Shown here: piece by piece, positions 34,750 through 43,384 of the stretch
How the letters are laid out: each line of letters opens with the position of its first letter
Position numbering within the stretch: position 1 is the first letter of the stretch
Assembly: GCA_964613095.1 (NCBI GenBank)
Contig: CAZTFX010000002.1
Coordinates: 1 to 64,000 of the forward strand
Source: RGIG4576 sp964613095
GTDB lineage: Bacteria; Bacteroidota; Bacteroidia; Bacteroidales; Muribaculaceae
DNA length: 64,000 nucleotides
Direction of reading: 5' to 3'
Notes under the pieces: generated by a model
What the model was told of the DNA's origin: nothing
Seen by the model: only the letters and a program-made list of their open reading frames with translations
Database searches by the model: none
Program-made: the position numbers and the translations under genes

Positions 34750-35742
34750 ATGATATCTGTTGACAAAGGTTATGTAGATGTACCTATTGAAAGTGGTATA
34801 GACATTAAAAGTGAGATATTGCGTATAAAGAAAGAAAAGAATGCAGTAATACTTGCTCACTATTATCAACGTAACGAAATACAAGATATAGCCGATTATA
34901 TAGGCGATAGCTTGGCTCTTGCACAAATAGCGGCTCGTGTAGATGCAGATATTATAGTAATGTGTGGAGTCCATTTTATGGGAGAAACAGCTAAGGTGCT
35001 TTGTCCCGGTAAAAAAGTTATAGTTCCCGATATGAATGGAGGTTGCAGTCTTGCCGATAGTTGTCCTGCCGATGAGTTTGCTACATTTGTAAACAATCAT
35101 CCTGATCACACTGTAATAAGTTATGTAAATACAAGTGCAGCTGTTAAAGCATATACCGATATAGTGGTAACATCTTCCAATGCAAAAGAAATAGTGGAAA
35201 GTCTCCCACAGGAAAAAAAAATTATATTTGGTCCTGATAGAAATCTTGGTAATTATATAAATGGAATAACCGGACGTAATATGCTTCTTTGGGACGGTGC
35301 TTGTGATGTGCATGAAAAATTTTCGCTTGAAAAAATAATTTCACTTAAAAAAGAACATAATAATGCTAAAATTCTTGTACATCCTGAATGTAAGAAGCCT
35401 TTACAATTGATAGCCGATAAAGTGGGTTCTACTCAGGCATTACTCAATTATGCAATATATGATGATTGTAATACTTTTATAGTAGCCACTGAAAGTGGTA
35501 TATTACATGAAATGCAGAAGCGTTGTCCTAATAAAGAGTTTATACCGGCTCCTCCGGAAGATGGAACTTGCTCTTGTAATGAATGTGCTTATATGAAACT
35601 TATCACACTTGAAAAACTTTATAACAGTTTAAAATATGAATTACCTGAAATAAGTGTTGATAAAGAAATAGCAGAAAAAGCTATCATTCCTATTAAAAGA
35701 ATGCTTGAAATATCAGAAAAACTTGGATTAATAAAGAAATAA
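34750..35742 (+). CDS. nadA: Quinolinate synthase NadA
   Basis: NadA condenses iminoaspartate (from NadB) with dihydroxyacetone phosphate to quinolinate, using a [4Fe-4S] cluster. The 330-residue protein shows ILAHYYQRNEIQDIADYIGDS, MCGVHFMGETAKVLCP (Cys85), GCSLADSCPADEF, DGACDVHEKF (Cys185), HPECKKPL and DGTCSCNECAYMKLITLEKLY (Cys274, 276, 279); three of these cysteines hold the cluster. It starts right at the edge of the proposed origin and is followed 24 bases later by leuS. nadB lies about 31 kb away on the other side. Confidence 0.95.
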   Translation: MISVDKGYVDVPIESGIDIKSEILRIKKEKNAVILAHYYQRNEIQDIADYIGDSLALAQIAARVDADIIVMCGVHFMGETAKVLCPGKKVIVPDMNGGCSLADSCPADEFATFVNNHPDHTVISYVNTSAAVKAYTDIVVTSSNAKEIVESLPQEKKIIFGPDRNLGNYINGITGRNMLLWDGACDVHEKFSLEKIISLKKEHNNAKILVHPECKKPLQLIADKVGSTQALLNYAIYDDCNTFIVATESGILHEMQKRCPNKEFIPAPPEDGTCSCNECAYMKLITLEKLYNSLKYELPEISVDKEIAEKAIIPIKRMLEISEKLGLIKK

Positions 35743-35766
35743 TAATAATAAATATATATCATCATT

Positions 35767-38538
35767 ATGGAATATAATCATAAAGATATTGAGAAGCGTT
35801 GGCAACAGTATTGGAAAGAAAACAATACTTATAAGACTGAGGTGGATAAAAGTCGTCCTAAATACTATGTACTCGACATGTTTCCTTATCCTTCCGGAGC
35901 AGGATTACATGTAGGTCATCCATTGGGATATATAGCTTCCGATATTTTTTCGAGATACAAAAGATTGCAAGGTTTTAATGTACTTCATCCTATGGGATAT
36001 GATGCGTACGGATTGCCTGCCGAACAATATGCTATCCAAACTGGTCAACATCCTGAAGTTACAACTATGCAAAACATTGCTCGTTATCGTGAACAATTGG
36101 ATAAAATAGGGTTTTGTTATGATTGGAGTCGTGAAATAAAGACTTGTGAACCTTCTTATTATAAATGGACTCAATGGGCATTTATACAAATGTTCAAGAG
36201 TTATTTTAATACCAAACTTAATAAGGCTTGTCCTATAAGTGAACTTGAAGAATATTTTGCAGTCAATGGAAGTAAAGATATTCCTGCACATGGAACAGAA
36301 GAACTAGAATTTACTACCAAAGAGTGGAATTCATACACTCAAAAGGAAAAAAATGATATTCTTATGAACTATCGTATAGCTTATCTTGGCAATACAATGG
36401 TAAATTGGTGTCCAAAACTTGGTACTGTGCTTGCTAATGATGAAGTGAGTGAAGGTGTATCATTACGCGGAGGTTATCCGGTAGAACAAAAATTAATGTA
36501 TCAATGGTGTCTTCGCGTGAGTGCATACGCAGGACGCTTGTTGAATGATTTGGATACTATAGAATGGAGTGATTCTATTAAGGAAACACAACGTAACTGG
36601 ATAGGATATAGCGAAGGTGCTGAAATGCTATTCCCTGTGGCAAATAAAGATTTCCAATTAAAGATATTTACTACTCGTGCCGATACTATATTTGGTGTTA
36701 CTTTCATGGTACTTGCTCCTGAAAGTGAATATGTAGAAATGGTAGTAACTGAAGATCAAAAAGCTGCTGTTGATGCTTATCTTGATGAAGTAAAGCATAA
36801 AACGGAACGTGAACGCATGATAGATAAAAAGGTATCGGGTGTGTTCTCAGGTTCATACGCAGTAAATCCAATAACAGGTAAAAATATTCCTATATATATA
36901 AGTGATTATGTACTTGCAGGTTATGGTACAGGTGCTATTATGGCTGTTCCTGCTCATGATAGTCGTGACTATGCATTTGCAAAGCATTTCGGTCTTGAAA
37001 TAGTTCCACTTATTGAGGGTTGTGATGTGAGTGAAGAAAGTTTTGATGCTAAGGAAGGGATAATGACCAATTCTTCTAATGATAAACTTCAACTTAACGG
37101 ACTTTCAGTAAAAGAAGCTATTGCTAAAACAAAAGTATATATAAAAGAAAGTGGTATAGGTAAGGTAAAAGTTAATTATCGTCTTCGCGATGCTATTTTC
37201 AGTCGTCAGCGCTATTGGGGTGAACCGTTCCCTGTTTATTATGATGAAAATAATCAACCTCAAGTGTTAAGTTATGAAGAATTGCCTCTTCTTCTTCCTG
37301 AAGTAGATAAATTTTTACCTACTGAAACAGGAGAACCTCCTCTAGGACGTGCTAAAAATTGGATAAATAATGATGGTCGTCCTCTTGAACTTAATACAAT
37401 GCCTGGTTTTGCAGGTTCTTCGGCTTATTACTTGCGATATATGGATCCAAAGAACGAGAATGCACTTGTTTCAACCGAAGCAAATGAATATTGGCGTAAT
37501 GTGGATTTATATATTGGTGGTACTGAGCATGCTACCGGACACTTGATTTACAGTCGTTTCTGGAATAAGTTCTTGTATGACTATGGTTACGTGTGCGAAT
37601 CGGAACCATTCAAGAAACTTATAAATCAAGGTATGATTCAAGGTCGTTCAAACTTTGTATATCGTATAAAGGATACAAATACATTCGTATCTTATAATTT
37701 GAAAAAAGATTATGATGTAACACCTATTCACGTTGATGTTAATATTGTGAGCAACGATATTCTTGACTTGGAAAAATTCAAAGCATGGCATCCTGAATTT
37801 AATAATGCCGATTTTGTACTTGAAGATGGTAAATATGTATGTGGTTGGGCTGTTGAAAAGATGTCAAAATCAATGTTCAACGTAGTAAATCCTGATGATA
37901 TAGTTGAAGTTTACGGAGCCGATACACTTCGTCTTTATGAAATGTTCTTAGGTCCTCTTGAACAAAGTAAGCCTTGGGATACCAACGGTATTGATGGTGT
38001 AAATCGTTTCTTGAAAAAATTGTGGGGACTATTCTTTAAGGGTGATGAATTAGTAGTAAAAGAAGAAAAGGCTACACCTGAAGCGTTGAAAGCACTTCAT
38101 AAATTGATAAAGAAAGTTACATTTGATATAGAACATTTCTCTTATAATACTTCGGTGAGTGCATTCATGATATGTGTAAACGAACTTAATTCATTTAAAT
38201 GCGTAAGTAAAGAAATTTATGATGAATTGATAGTGCTTTTGGCTCCATTTGCTCCTCATATTGCCGAAGAATTGTGGCATCGTTTAGGACATAATACCAG
38301 CGTGTGTGATGCTAAATGGCCTATATGTAATGAAGAATATTTGGTGGAAGCCAACGTAAACTACGCTATTTCTTTCAATGGCAAATCACGTTTCAATATG
38401 GCTGTTCCTAATGGAACTTCTAAAGAAGAAGTTGAAAAAATGGCACTTGCACATGAATCATCGGCTAAGTGGATGGAAGGAAAAACACCTAAAAAAGTCA
38501 TAGTAGTACCAAATAAAATTGTAAATATAGTATTATAA
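35767..38538 (+). CDS. leuS: Leucyl-tRNA synthetase
   Basis: LeuS charges tRNA-Leu. The 923-residue protein has the class I HIGH motif as HVGH (residues 48-51), the CP1 editing domain in the middle (about 220-420, with TTRADTIFGVTFMVLAPES and GTGAIMAVPAHDSRDYAFA), the KMSKS motif as EKMSKSMFN (about residue 700) and a C-terminal anticodon-binding domain. The insert around KDTNTFVSYNLKKDYDV before KMSKS is common in Bacteroidota. It is probably co-transcribed with nadA and ends at a hairpin. Confidence 0.95.
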   Translation: MEYNHKDIEKRWQQYWKENNTYKTEVDKSRPKYYVLDMFPYPSGAGLHVGHPLGYIASDIFSRYKRLQGFNVLHPMGYDAYGLPAEQYAIQTGQHPEVTTMQNIARYREQLDKIGFCYDWSREIKTCEPSYYKWTQWAFIQMFKSYFNTKLNKACPISELEEYFAVNGSKDIPAHGTEELEFTTKEWNSYTQKEKNDILMNYRIAYLGNTMVNWCPKLGTVLANDEVSEGVSLRGGYPVEQKLMYQWCLRVSAYAGRLLNDLDTIEWSDSIKETQRNWIGYSEGAEMLFPVANKDFQLKIFTTRADTIFGVTFMVLAPESEYVEMVVTEDQKAAVDAYLDEVKHKTERERMIDKKVSGVFSGSYAVNPITGKNIPIYISDYVLAGYGTGAIMAVPAHDSRDYAFAKHFGLEIVPLIEGCDVSEESFDAKEGIMTNSSNDKLQLNGLSVKEAIAKTKVYIKESGIGKVKVNYRLRDAIFSRQRYWGEPFPVYYDENNQPQVLSYEELPLLLPEVDKFLPTETGEPPLGRAKNWINNDGRPLELNTMPGFAGSSAYYLRYMDPKNENALVSTEANEYWRNVDLYIGGTEHATGHLIYSRFWNKFLYDYGYVCESEPFKKLINQGMIQGRSNFVYRIKDTNTFVSYNLKKDYDVTPIHVDVNIVSNDILDLEKFKAWHPEFNNADFVLEDGKYVCGWAVEKMSKSMFNVVNPDDIVEVYGADTLRLYEMFLGPLEQSKPWDTNGIDGVNRFLKKLWGLFFKGDELVVKEEKATPEALKALHKLIKKVTFDIEHFSYNTSVSAFMICVNELNSFKCVSKEIYDELIVLLAPFAPHIAEELWHRLGHNTSVCDAKWPICNEEYLVEANVNYAISFNGKSRFNMAVPNGTSKEEVEKMALAHESSAKWMEGKTPKKVIVVPNKIVNIVL

Positions 38539-38552
38539 TAAACCATTAATAT

Positions 38553-38597
38553 AAAATACCTTATCTTGTTTTAGGTAAGGTATTTTATTTTTTTAGT
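38553..38597 (+). terminator. Hairpin and T tract between leuS and rdgB
   Basis: AAAATACCTTA (38553-38563) pairs with TAAGGTATTTT (38576-38586), followed by ATTTTTTTA. The T tract ends only a few bases before the rdgB ATG at 38599, and no -7 box lies between. Confidence 0.65.
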
Positions 38598-38598
38598 A

Positions 38599-39198
38599 AT
38601 GAAAGAACTCGTTTTTGCTACAAATAATGCACACAAGTTGCGTGAATTGCGTGAAATAGTAGGAGATAAATTCAAAATTTTGAGTTTAAAAGAAATAGGT
38701 TGTAATGAAGATATTCCCGAAACAGCTTCTACTATAGAAGGTAATTCCCGTATTAAAGCAAATTATATAAAGGATAAATATGGTTATGACTGCTTTGCCG
38801 ACGATACAGGGCTTGAAATAGATGCTCTTGAGGGAGAACCGGGAGTGTATTCGGCACGTTATGCAGGAGATGAGTGTAATAGTGAACGCAATATTGATAA
38901 AGTACTTGAAAAAATGTCGGGTAAAGAAAATCGTGCGGCAAGATTTGTAACGGTCATAACTTTGATATATGAAGGTAATACATGCACTTTTGAAGGTGAA
39001 GTAAAGGGTGAAATACTTACCGAGAGACATGGAAATGGTGGATTTGGTTATGATCCTATATTCAAACCTATAGAAGCTGATTGTTCATTTGCTGAAATGA
39101 GTGCTGATGAAAAAAATGCAATAAGTCATCGCGGACGTGCTGTAAAAAAACTTTTTGATTTTCTTCTTAAAAATAGTTTTAATTTGGATTTTGGATGA
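38599..39198 (+). CDS. rdgB: RdgB/HAM1 non-canonical purine NTP pyrophosphatase
   Basis: This enzyme hydrolyses ITP, XTP and dITP to monophosphates and keeps them out of nucleic acids. The 199-residue protein has the SNNxHK-like start FATNNAHKLREL, the catalytic ADDTGLEIDALEGEPGVYSARYAGD (read as CFADDTGLEIDAL and PGVYSARYAG), and HGNGGFGYDPIF with ISHRGRA near the end. Its start lies immediately after the leuS terminator-like hairpin. Its end overlaps the convergent mscS-like gene by 20 bases. Confidence 0.93.
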   Translation: MKELVFATNNAHKLRELREIVGDKFKILSLKEIGCNEDIPETASTIEGNSRIKANYIKDKYGYDCFADDTGLEIDALEGEPGVYSARYAGDECNSERNIDKVLEKMSGKENRAARFVTVITLIYEGNTCTFEGEVKGEILTERHGNGGFGYDPIFKPIEADCSFAEMSADEKNAISHRGRAVKKLFDFLLKNSFNLDFG

Positions 39199-40435
39199 GT
39201 TGATATAGTTCCAGTTCAAAGCGCGGAGCCATAAGTGCAAGATGTTCAAAAATTTCGCTTTGTACCGACTCATGTGATACCCAATCGGTTACTGTAGTAT
39301 AGCAATAAATGCGTATTGGAATACCTTGCGATGTAGGTGCCAATTCATTTACAATGAGCAAAGAATCTTGTGCTACAAGCGGATGATTGTGCAAATAAAG
39401 TGTGAGATAGGCACGGAATAATCCGAGATTGGTATCTATGCTTCCATTTACAGCACCTTGTGAATTTTTGGTGTTTTCAACGATTCCGTTTTTGAGTTGT
39501 TCTTGTTTTAGTATTATAAAATCGGTTAATAACGGTATATTTTTAAGAGATTCAAGCAATGAGACTGACGGTGCGTGAATGGATTGAGAAGAAATGTTAT
39601 AGGAACGATTGATTTGTCGTCTTCCGCTTTCATACATCGATCTCCAATTTTGAAAAGAAGTACTCACAAGCGTATAAGGAGGGAGCATAGCAAGAGTATT
39701 ATCCCAATTGCGTACTTTTACAACAGTAAGAGATACATCGACTACAATACCGTTTGCCGGTGTTCCCGGAACTATAATCCAGTCACCAACGCGGAGCATG
39801 TCATTTTGCGATAATTGCACACCTGCCACAAGTCCTAGAATACTGTCTTTAAAAACCAACATAACAACGGCGGCAAAGGCTCCTAATCCGGTGAATAAAG
39901 CAAGTGGAGATTTATTGACTATTATCGAAATTATGATGATTATACCTATGAACCATATAAGCCCTTTTGCTATTTGTGGTAAACCTTTAAGTGGATGATT
40001 ATGGGTGTTTCCTACTTCGTCATAACGTCGCCAAATAAAATTAAAACATTCGTTTATAGCCAATATAATACTAAAAATCAAATAAATAATGGCTATTTTG
40101 ACTACTATAGCAAGAACTTTGCTTTCAACGGAAAAAGCAAAAGGAATAAGTGATAAAAACACAATAGGCGGAATGATGTGACTTACTTTTAACAGAGCCT
40201 TTTCAGCTTGTTTTACACCGGAGTGTGAAGCTCGTCGAAACCAACGCATTTTATTGGTTATAAAAACGGCTATTTTACTTATAATCCATCCTATTCCGCA
40301 AGCAATAGCTATCACTATAGTCATATAGATGATTTCTTCAAGTGTATCGTTGTGTGGAAGTGAACATTTCTTTAGAAAATAATCTATTATTTTTATAATA
40401 GTGTGTGCTATTTTATAGGGAGGTATATTAGTCAT
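39179..40435 (-). CDS. MscS/YbdG-type mechanosensitive ion channel
   Basis: The 418-residue protein has about five N-terminal membrane segments (residues 35-225) and then the MscS beta domain: LGLVAGVQLSQNDMLRVGDWI, VVDVSLTVVKVRNWDNTLAMLPPYTLVSTSF. The length and five-helix layout match the YbdG subgroup, which gates at moderate tension. It runs against the general direction of this half and overlaps rdgB tail to tail by 20 bases. Confidence 0.88.
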   Translation of the reverse strand: MTNIPPYKIAHTIIKIIDYFLKKCSLPHNDTLEEIIYMTIVIAIACGIGWIISKIAVFITNKMRWFRRASHSGVKQAEKALLKVSHIIPPIVFLSLIPFAFSVESKVLAIVVKIAIIYLIFSIILAINECFNFIWRRYDEVGNTHNHPLKGLPQIAKGLIWFIGIIIIISIIVNKSPLALFTGLGAFAAVVMLVFKDSILGLVAGVQLSQNDMLRVGDWIIVPGTPANGIVVDVSLTVVKVRNWDNTLAMLPPYTLVSTSFQNWRSMYESGRRQINRSYNISSQSIHAPSVSLLESLKNIPLLTDFIILKQEQLKNGIVENTKNSQGAVNGSIDTNLGLFRAYLTLYLHNHPLVAQDSLLIVNELAPTSQGIPIRIYCYTTVTDWVSHESVQSEIFEHLALMAPRFELELYQLIQNPN

Positions 40436-40497
40436 TTTATTGAGAGTTAAAGCATTATTTATAACAAAAGTGACTTTATTTTGTTGGGTTGTGTATG

Positions 40498-40511
40498 AAA
40501 AAAAAAAAAAA
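40498..40511 (+). repeat. A14 homopolymer upstream of a small membrane-protein gene
   Basis: Fourteen consecutive A residues lie 4 bases before the -7 box at 40516-40523. Such a tract bends DNA, may act as an UP-like element, and is prone to slippage. Confidence 0.6.
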
Positions 40512-40515
40512 TGGT

Positions 40516-40523
40516 TACTTTTG
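40516..40523 (+). promoter_or_regulatory. -7 box directly before the next start codon
   Basis: TACTTTTG ends only 4 bases before the ATG at 40528, so a transcript from it would be essentially leaderless. Confidence 0.45.
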
Positions 40524-40527
40524 AAGT

Positions 40528-40995
40528 ATGGATTTTTTTGTAACAGTAGAATTTTACATTATTGCCATAACTATAGCTGTTCTTATTGCGGGATTCTTCT
40601 TAAAATCGCATAAGGAAGTTCAATCTTATTCATATATTTATCAAGGGGATGTTTCTTTTTCGGAATCGTCACATCTTGATGAAGAAGAAAGTGTGGATGT
40701 GGTATCGCAGGATAATGGAACGACATTGATAATTCATCGTAATGTTGTATTGCCGGTAGATGCGACTGTAAATATAAAAATAGATGTGTGTGGCGAAACC
40801 GTGAGTTGTGTTGAAAAAATGATGGAATGTATGCCCGAAGAACAGGTATTTTGTTATGATGTGAAATTTACGGTGAAATGCTTGAAATATCTTTCATATA
40901 AAATGAGATATGAATGTGTGTATAATGGAAAATGGTGTAATTTATCGTTTACCAATAATGGGAATACATCGGTGAAAAAAATATTGAAACAATAA
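40528..40995 (+). CDS. Small membrane-anchored hypothetical protein
   Basis: I do not recognise this 155-residue protein. It has one membrane segment near the N terminus (FYIIAITIAVLIAGFFL, about residues 8-24) and then a charged, beta-rich soluble part with acidic stretch HLDEEESVDV and six or so cysteines (VCGETVSC, MECMPEEQVFC and later). It is 13 bases upstream of the first PorZ-like gene on the same strand, so a link with the type IX secretion locus is possible but unproven. Translation probably starts at the first ATG, almost on the transcription start. Confidence 0.6.
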   Translation: MDFFVTVEFYIIAITIAVLIAGFFLKSHKEVQSYSYIYQGDVSFSESSHLDEEESVDVVSQDNGTTLIIHRNVVLPVDATVNIKIDVCGETVSCVEKMMECMPEEQVFCYDVKFTVKCLKYLSYKMRYECVYNGKWCNLSFTNNGNTSVKKILKQ

Positions 40996-41008
40996 GAAAT
41001 TGACATAT

Positions 41009-43348
41009 ATGGAAAAATTATTGAAAATAGCATTGAGTTTTACTCTTATCATATTTACATCCTTTGGGATTAAGGCTGAAAGTGATAACGGTGTGTGGAA
41101 AATACATACTATTTTTAATGATAACAGAACGCGTGTTGTTGACACTGAAGATATGGTGTATTGTGTTACCGATAATTCTTTGAATGTTTATAATAAGGAA
41201 ACAGAAAAGTTTGAATCGTTGTCAAAACTTAATAGACTTTCAGGCTATTATGTGAAAAACATTTATTACAATTATGAAAAGAAATATCTTGTAGTTACAT
41301 ATACCGATTTTAATATAGATATACTTCGTCCAGATGGAACAACCGTAAATATTTCTAATTTAAAAAATATTGCGGGTACAATAGATTGCACCATAAATGA
41401 TGTTACATTCGGAAAAAATTGTTTTTATGTTGCATCAAAAGTAGGATACTTAAAAGTTGAAGACACTTATTTTACTGTGGAAAAAGCTGCTTTTTTCAAT
41501 TCAAATGTACAATCGGTTGCTGAAGTGGGTGAAAACATTATTCTTTGTAACGGTAGTCAAACTTTTTATGTTTCAAAAGATGTGAATGTGAAGAATATTA
41601 GTCAAATGAAAACAACGTCACTAGGTGTATCAGGAACACTTTTACCTATTGATGATACTCATTTTTTCTTGAATGGAAGTTTACTCTATCTGGTTACAAT
41701 AAGTAAAGATGGAAGTTTTACTAAAACGTCAGTGTCTTCGGCAAAAGTTTATGATGTGCAAGCTGCATATAATGGTTTTATAGCATTGGGAGGAACTTCG
41801 GCAACTGTTATTTCTAAATTTTATGCGTTTGATAAAAACGGAAACAAAACAGCCGATGTAACTCTTCCGGCAGAATTGAAAAATACATTGTTATCTTCCT
41901 ATGAAAAAGACGGCTCTTTATGGAGGCTCGGTGCTAAAGGATTACAAAATTTTTCGTTAAATACAACTGATTTGGCTATGACAGCAATCGGTGATGAAAT
42001 AATTCCAAATTGTGTAACTGCCAAGCGAATAGGAGAATTAGTCTATAATGATAAAAATAAGAAACTTTACGTAACAAGTGGAGGTGCAAAATCTGAATAT
42101 CTTATAGAAATGTATGGAAAAACTGCTTATATAAGTTCTTATGATGGGGTAACGTGGAAGAATGAGATACCAACAGATTTGAAAGGTTATAAATTTCAGG
42201 ATCCATACAAACCGATATTTGATAGAACTGATCCGAATACTTTTTATGTTGGAACTTGGTATCAAGGAATTTTTAAAATAAAAAATAATGAAATTATAGC
42301 TAAATATGATTGGACTAATAGTCCATTGGTTCATGCTTTGAATAATTGGTTTTGTCATGTACCTTGTATGGATTTTGATTCATTCGGTAATTTGTGGACA
42401 ATTCAACATACTGCTGATGATAATGATAAAGAAATAACTATATTAAAAAACAGTTCTGTAAATAAGGTTGATAATATATCTTTGGAAGATTGGGTTGTTC
42501 CGGAAATTAGAACAAAGCACCAGAAACGTTTATGTTTTCATATAGATAAAAATGATAATAAAATACTATTTGATGGAGCTTATGAAGGTTCAATTAAAAT
42601 CTTTAAGAATGACGAGTTATTTAAAAATATAGTATCTCGAGATTTTACTTATTTTTATGATCAAGATGGTAAAAAAGTAACATGGAGTCTTATTTTTGAC
42701 ATAGAAGAAGATAAAAATGGTATTTTATGGTTTGCAAGTACATGGGGATTATTTAGTATGAATGCTGAAAATGCTTTTAATGAAGATTTCAGTATAATAA
42801 AACCTAAAGATAAACATAATAATTATATACTTGATAATGTATTTGTTACTTGTATTTCAACTGATGAATATAACCGTAAGTGGGTTGGTACTTTGGATGA
42901 TGGGATATATTTATTAAATGAAGATTGTTCTAAGGTTTTGAAACATTTTAATAGTTCAAACAGTAGTTTTCCAAACGATAAAGTTCTTTCTATTTGTTGG
43001 AATTCTAATACTAAGTCTGTTTTTGTAGGATTAAATGGTTGTTTATTGGAATATATACCCGAAAATTATGATGATATAAGTAAAATATCAGTAAATCCAA
43101 ATCATATAACTCCCTATTTTAAAGGATTTGTAGTTTTTGATAATATTCCGATTAATTCAATTTTGTATATAAAGAATTCGAATGGGGAAATAGTAAAAAA
43201 CATTCAAGCAACAAGTTCCAAAGTTTATTGGAATTGTACAAATGATAATAATATTCCGGTTGAAACAGGAAATTACACATTATCGGTTAAATTAAATAAT
43301 CAGATTCAGGAAAATGACAATATACTGCAATTTAGCATAATAAAATAA
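41009..43348 (+). CDS. Divergent PorZ-like T9SS protein (first of tandem pair)
   Basis: The protein has 779 residues from the ATG at 41009; a TTG three codons earlier is less likely. A signal peptide ends about IKAE. Two seven-bladed propeller halves follow, as in PorZ: GVWKIHTIFNDNRTRVVDT at the start, VVTYTDFNIDIL, GTWYQGIFKI, and WVGTLDDGIYLLNEDC later. The C-terminal beta-sandwich (GFVVFDNIPINSILYIKNS ... VETGNYTLSVKL) matches the PorZ end but lacks the FPNPVRP motif of the second copy. PorZ acts at the cell surface with PorU and helps deliver the A-LPS anchor to T9SS cargo. This copy is more diverged and may have a different task. Confidence 0.7.
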   Translation: MEKLLKIALSFTLIIFTSFGIKAESDNGVWKIHTIFNDNRTRVVDTEDMVYCVTDNSLNVYNKETEKFESLSKLNRLSGYYVKNIYYNYEKKYLVVTYTDFNIDILRPDGTTVNISNLKNIAGTIDCTINDVTFGKNCFYVASKVGYLKVEDTYFTVEKAAFFNSNVQSVAEVGENIILCNGSQTFYVSKDVNVKNISQMKTTSLGVSGTLLPIDDTHFFLNGSLLYLVTISKDGSFTKTSVSSAKVYDVQAAYNGFIALGGTSATVISKFYAFDKNGNKTADVTLPAELKNTLLSSYEKDGSLWRLGAKGLQNFSLNTTDLAMTAIGDEIIPNCVTAKRIGELVYNDKNKKLYVTSGGAKSEYLIEMYGKTAYISSYDGVTWKNEIPTDLKGYKFQDPYKPIFDRTDPNTFYVGTWYQGIFKIKNNEIIAKYDWTNSPLVHALNNWFCHVPCMDFDSFGNLWTIQHTADDNDKEITILKNSSVNKVDNISLEDWVVPEIRTKHQKRLCFHIDKNDNKILFDGAYEGSIKIFKNDELFKNIVSRDFTYFYDQDGKKVTWSLIFDIEEDKNGILWFASTWGLFSMNAENAFNEDFSIIKPKDKHNNYILDNVFVTCISTDEYNRKWVGTLDDGIYLLNEDCSKVLKHFNSSNSSFPNDKVLSICWNSNTKSVFVGLNGCLLEYIPENYDDISKISVNPNHITPYFKGFVVFDNIPINSILYIKNSNGEIVKNIQATSSKVYWNCTNDNNIPVETGNYTLSVKLNNQIQENDNILQFSIIK

Positions 43349-43384
43349 GCATTGATATTTGCCGTTATATAAGTATTAATTTAT

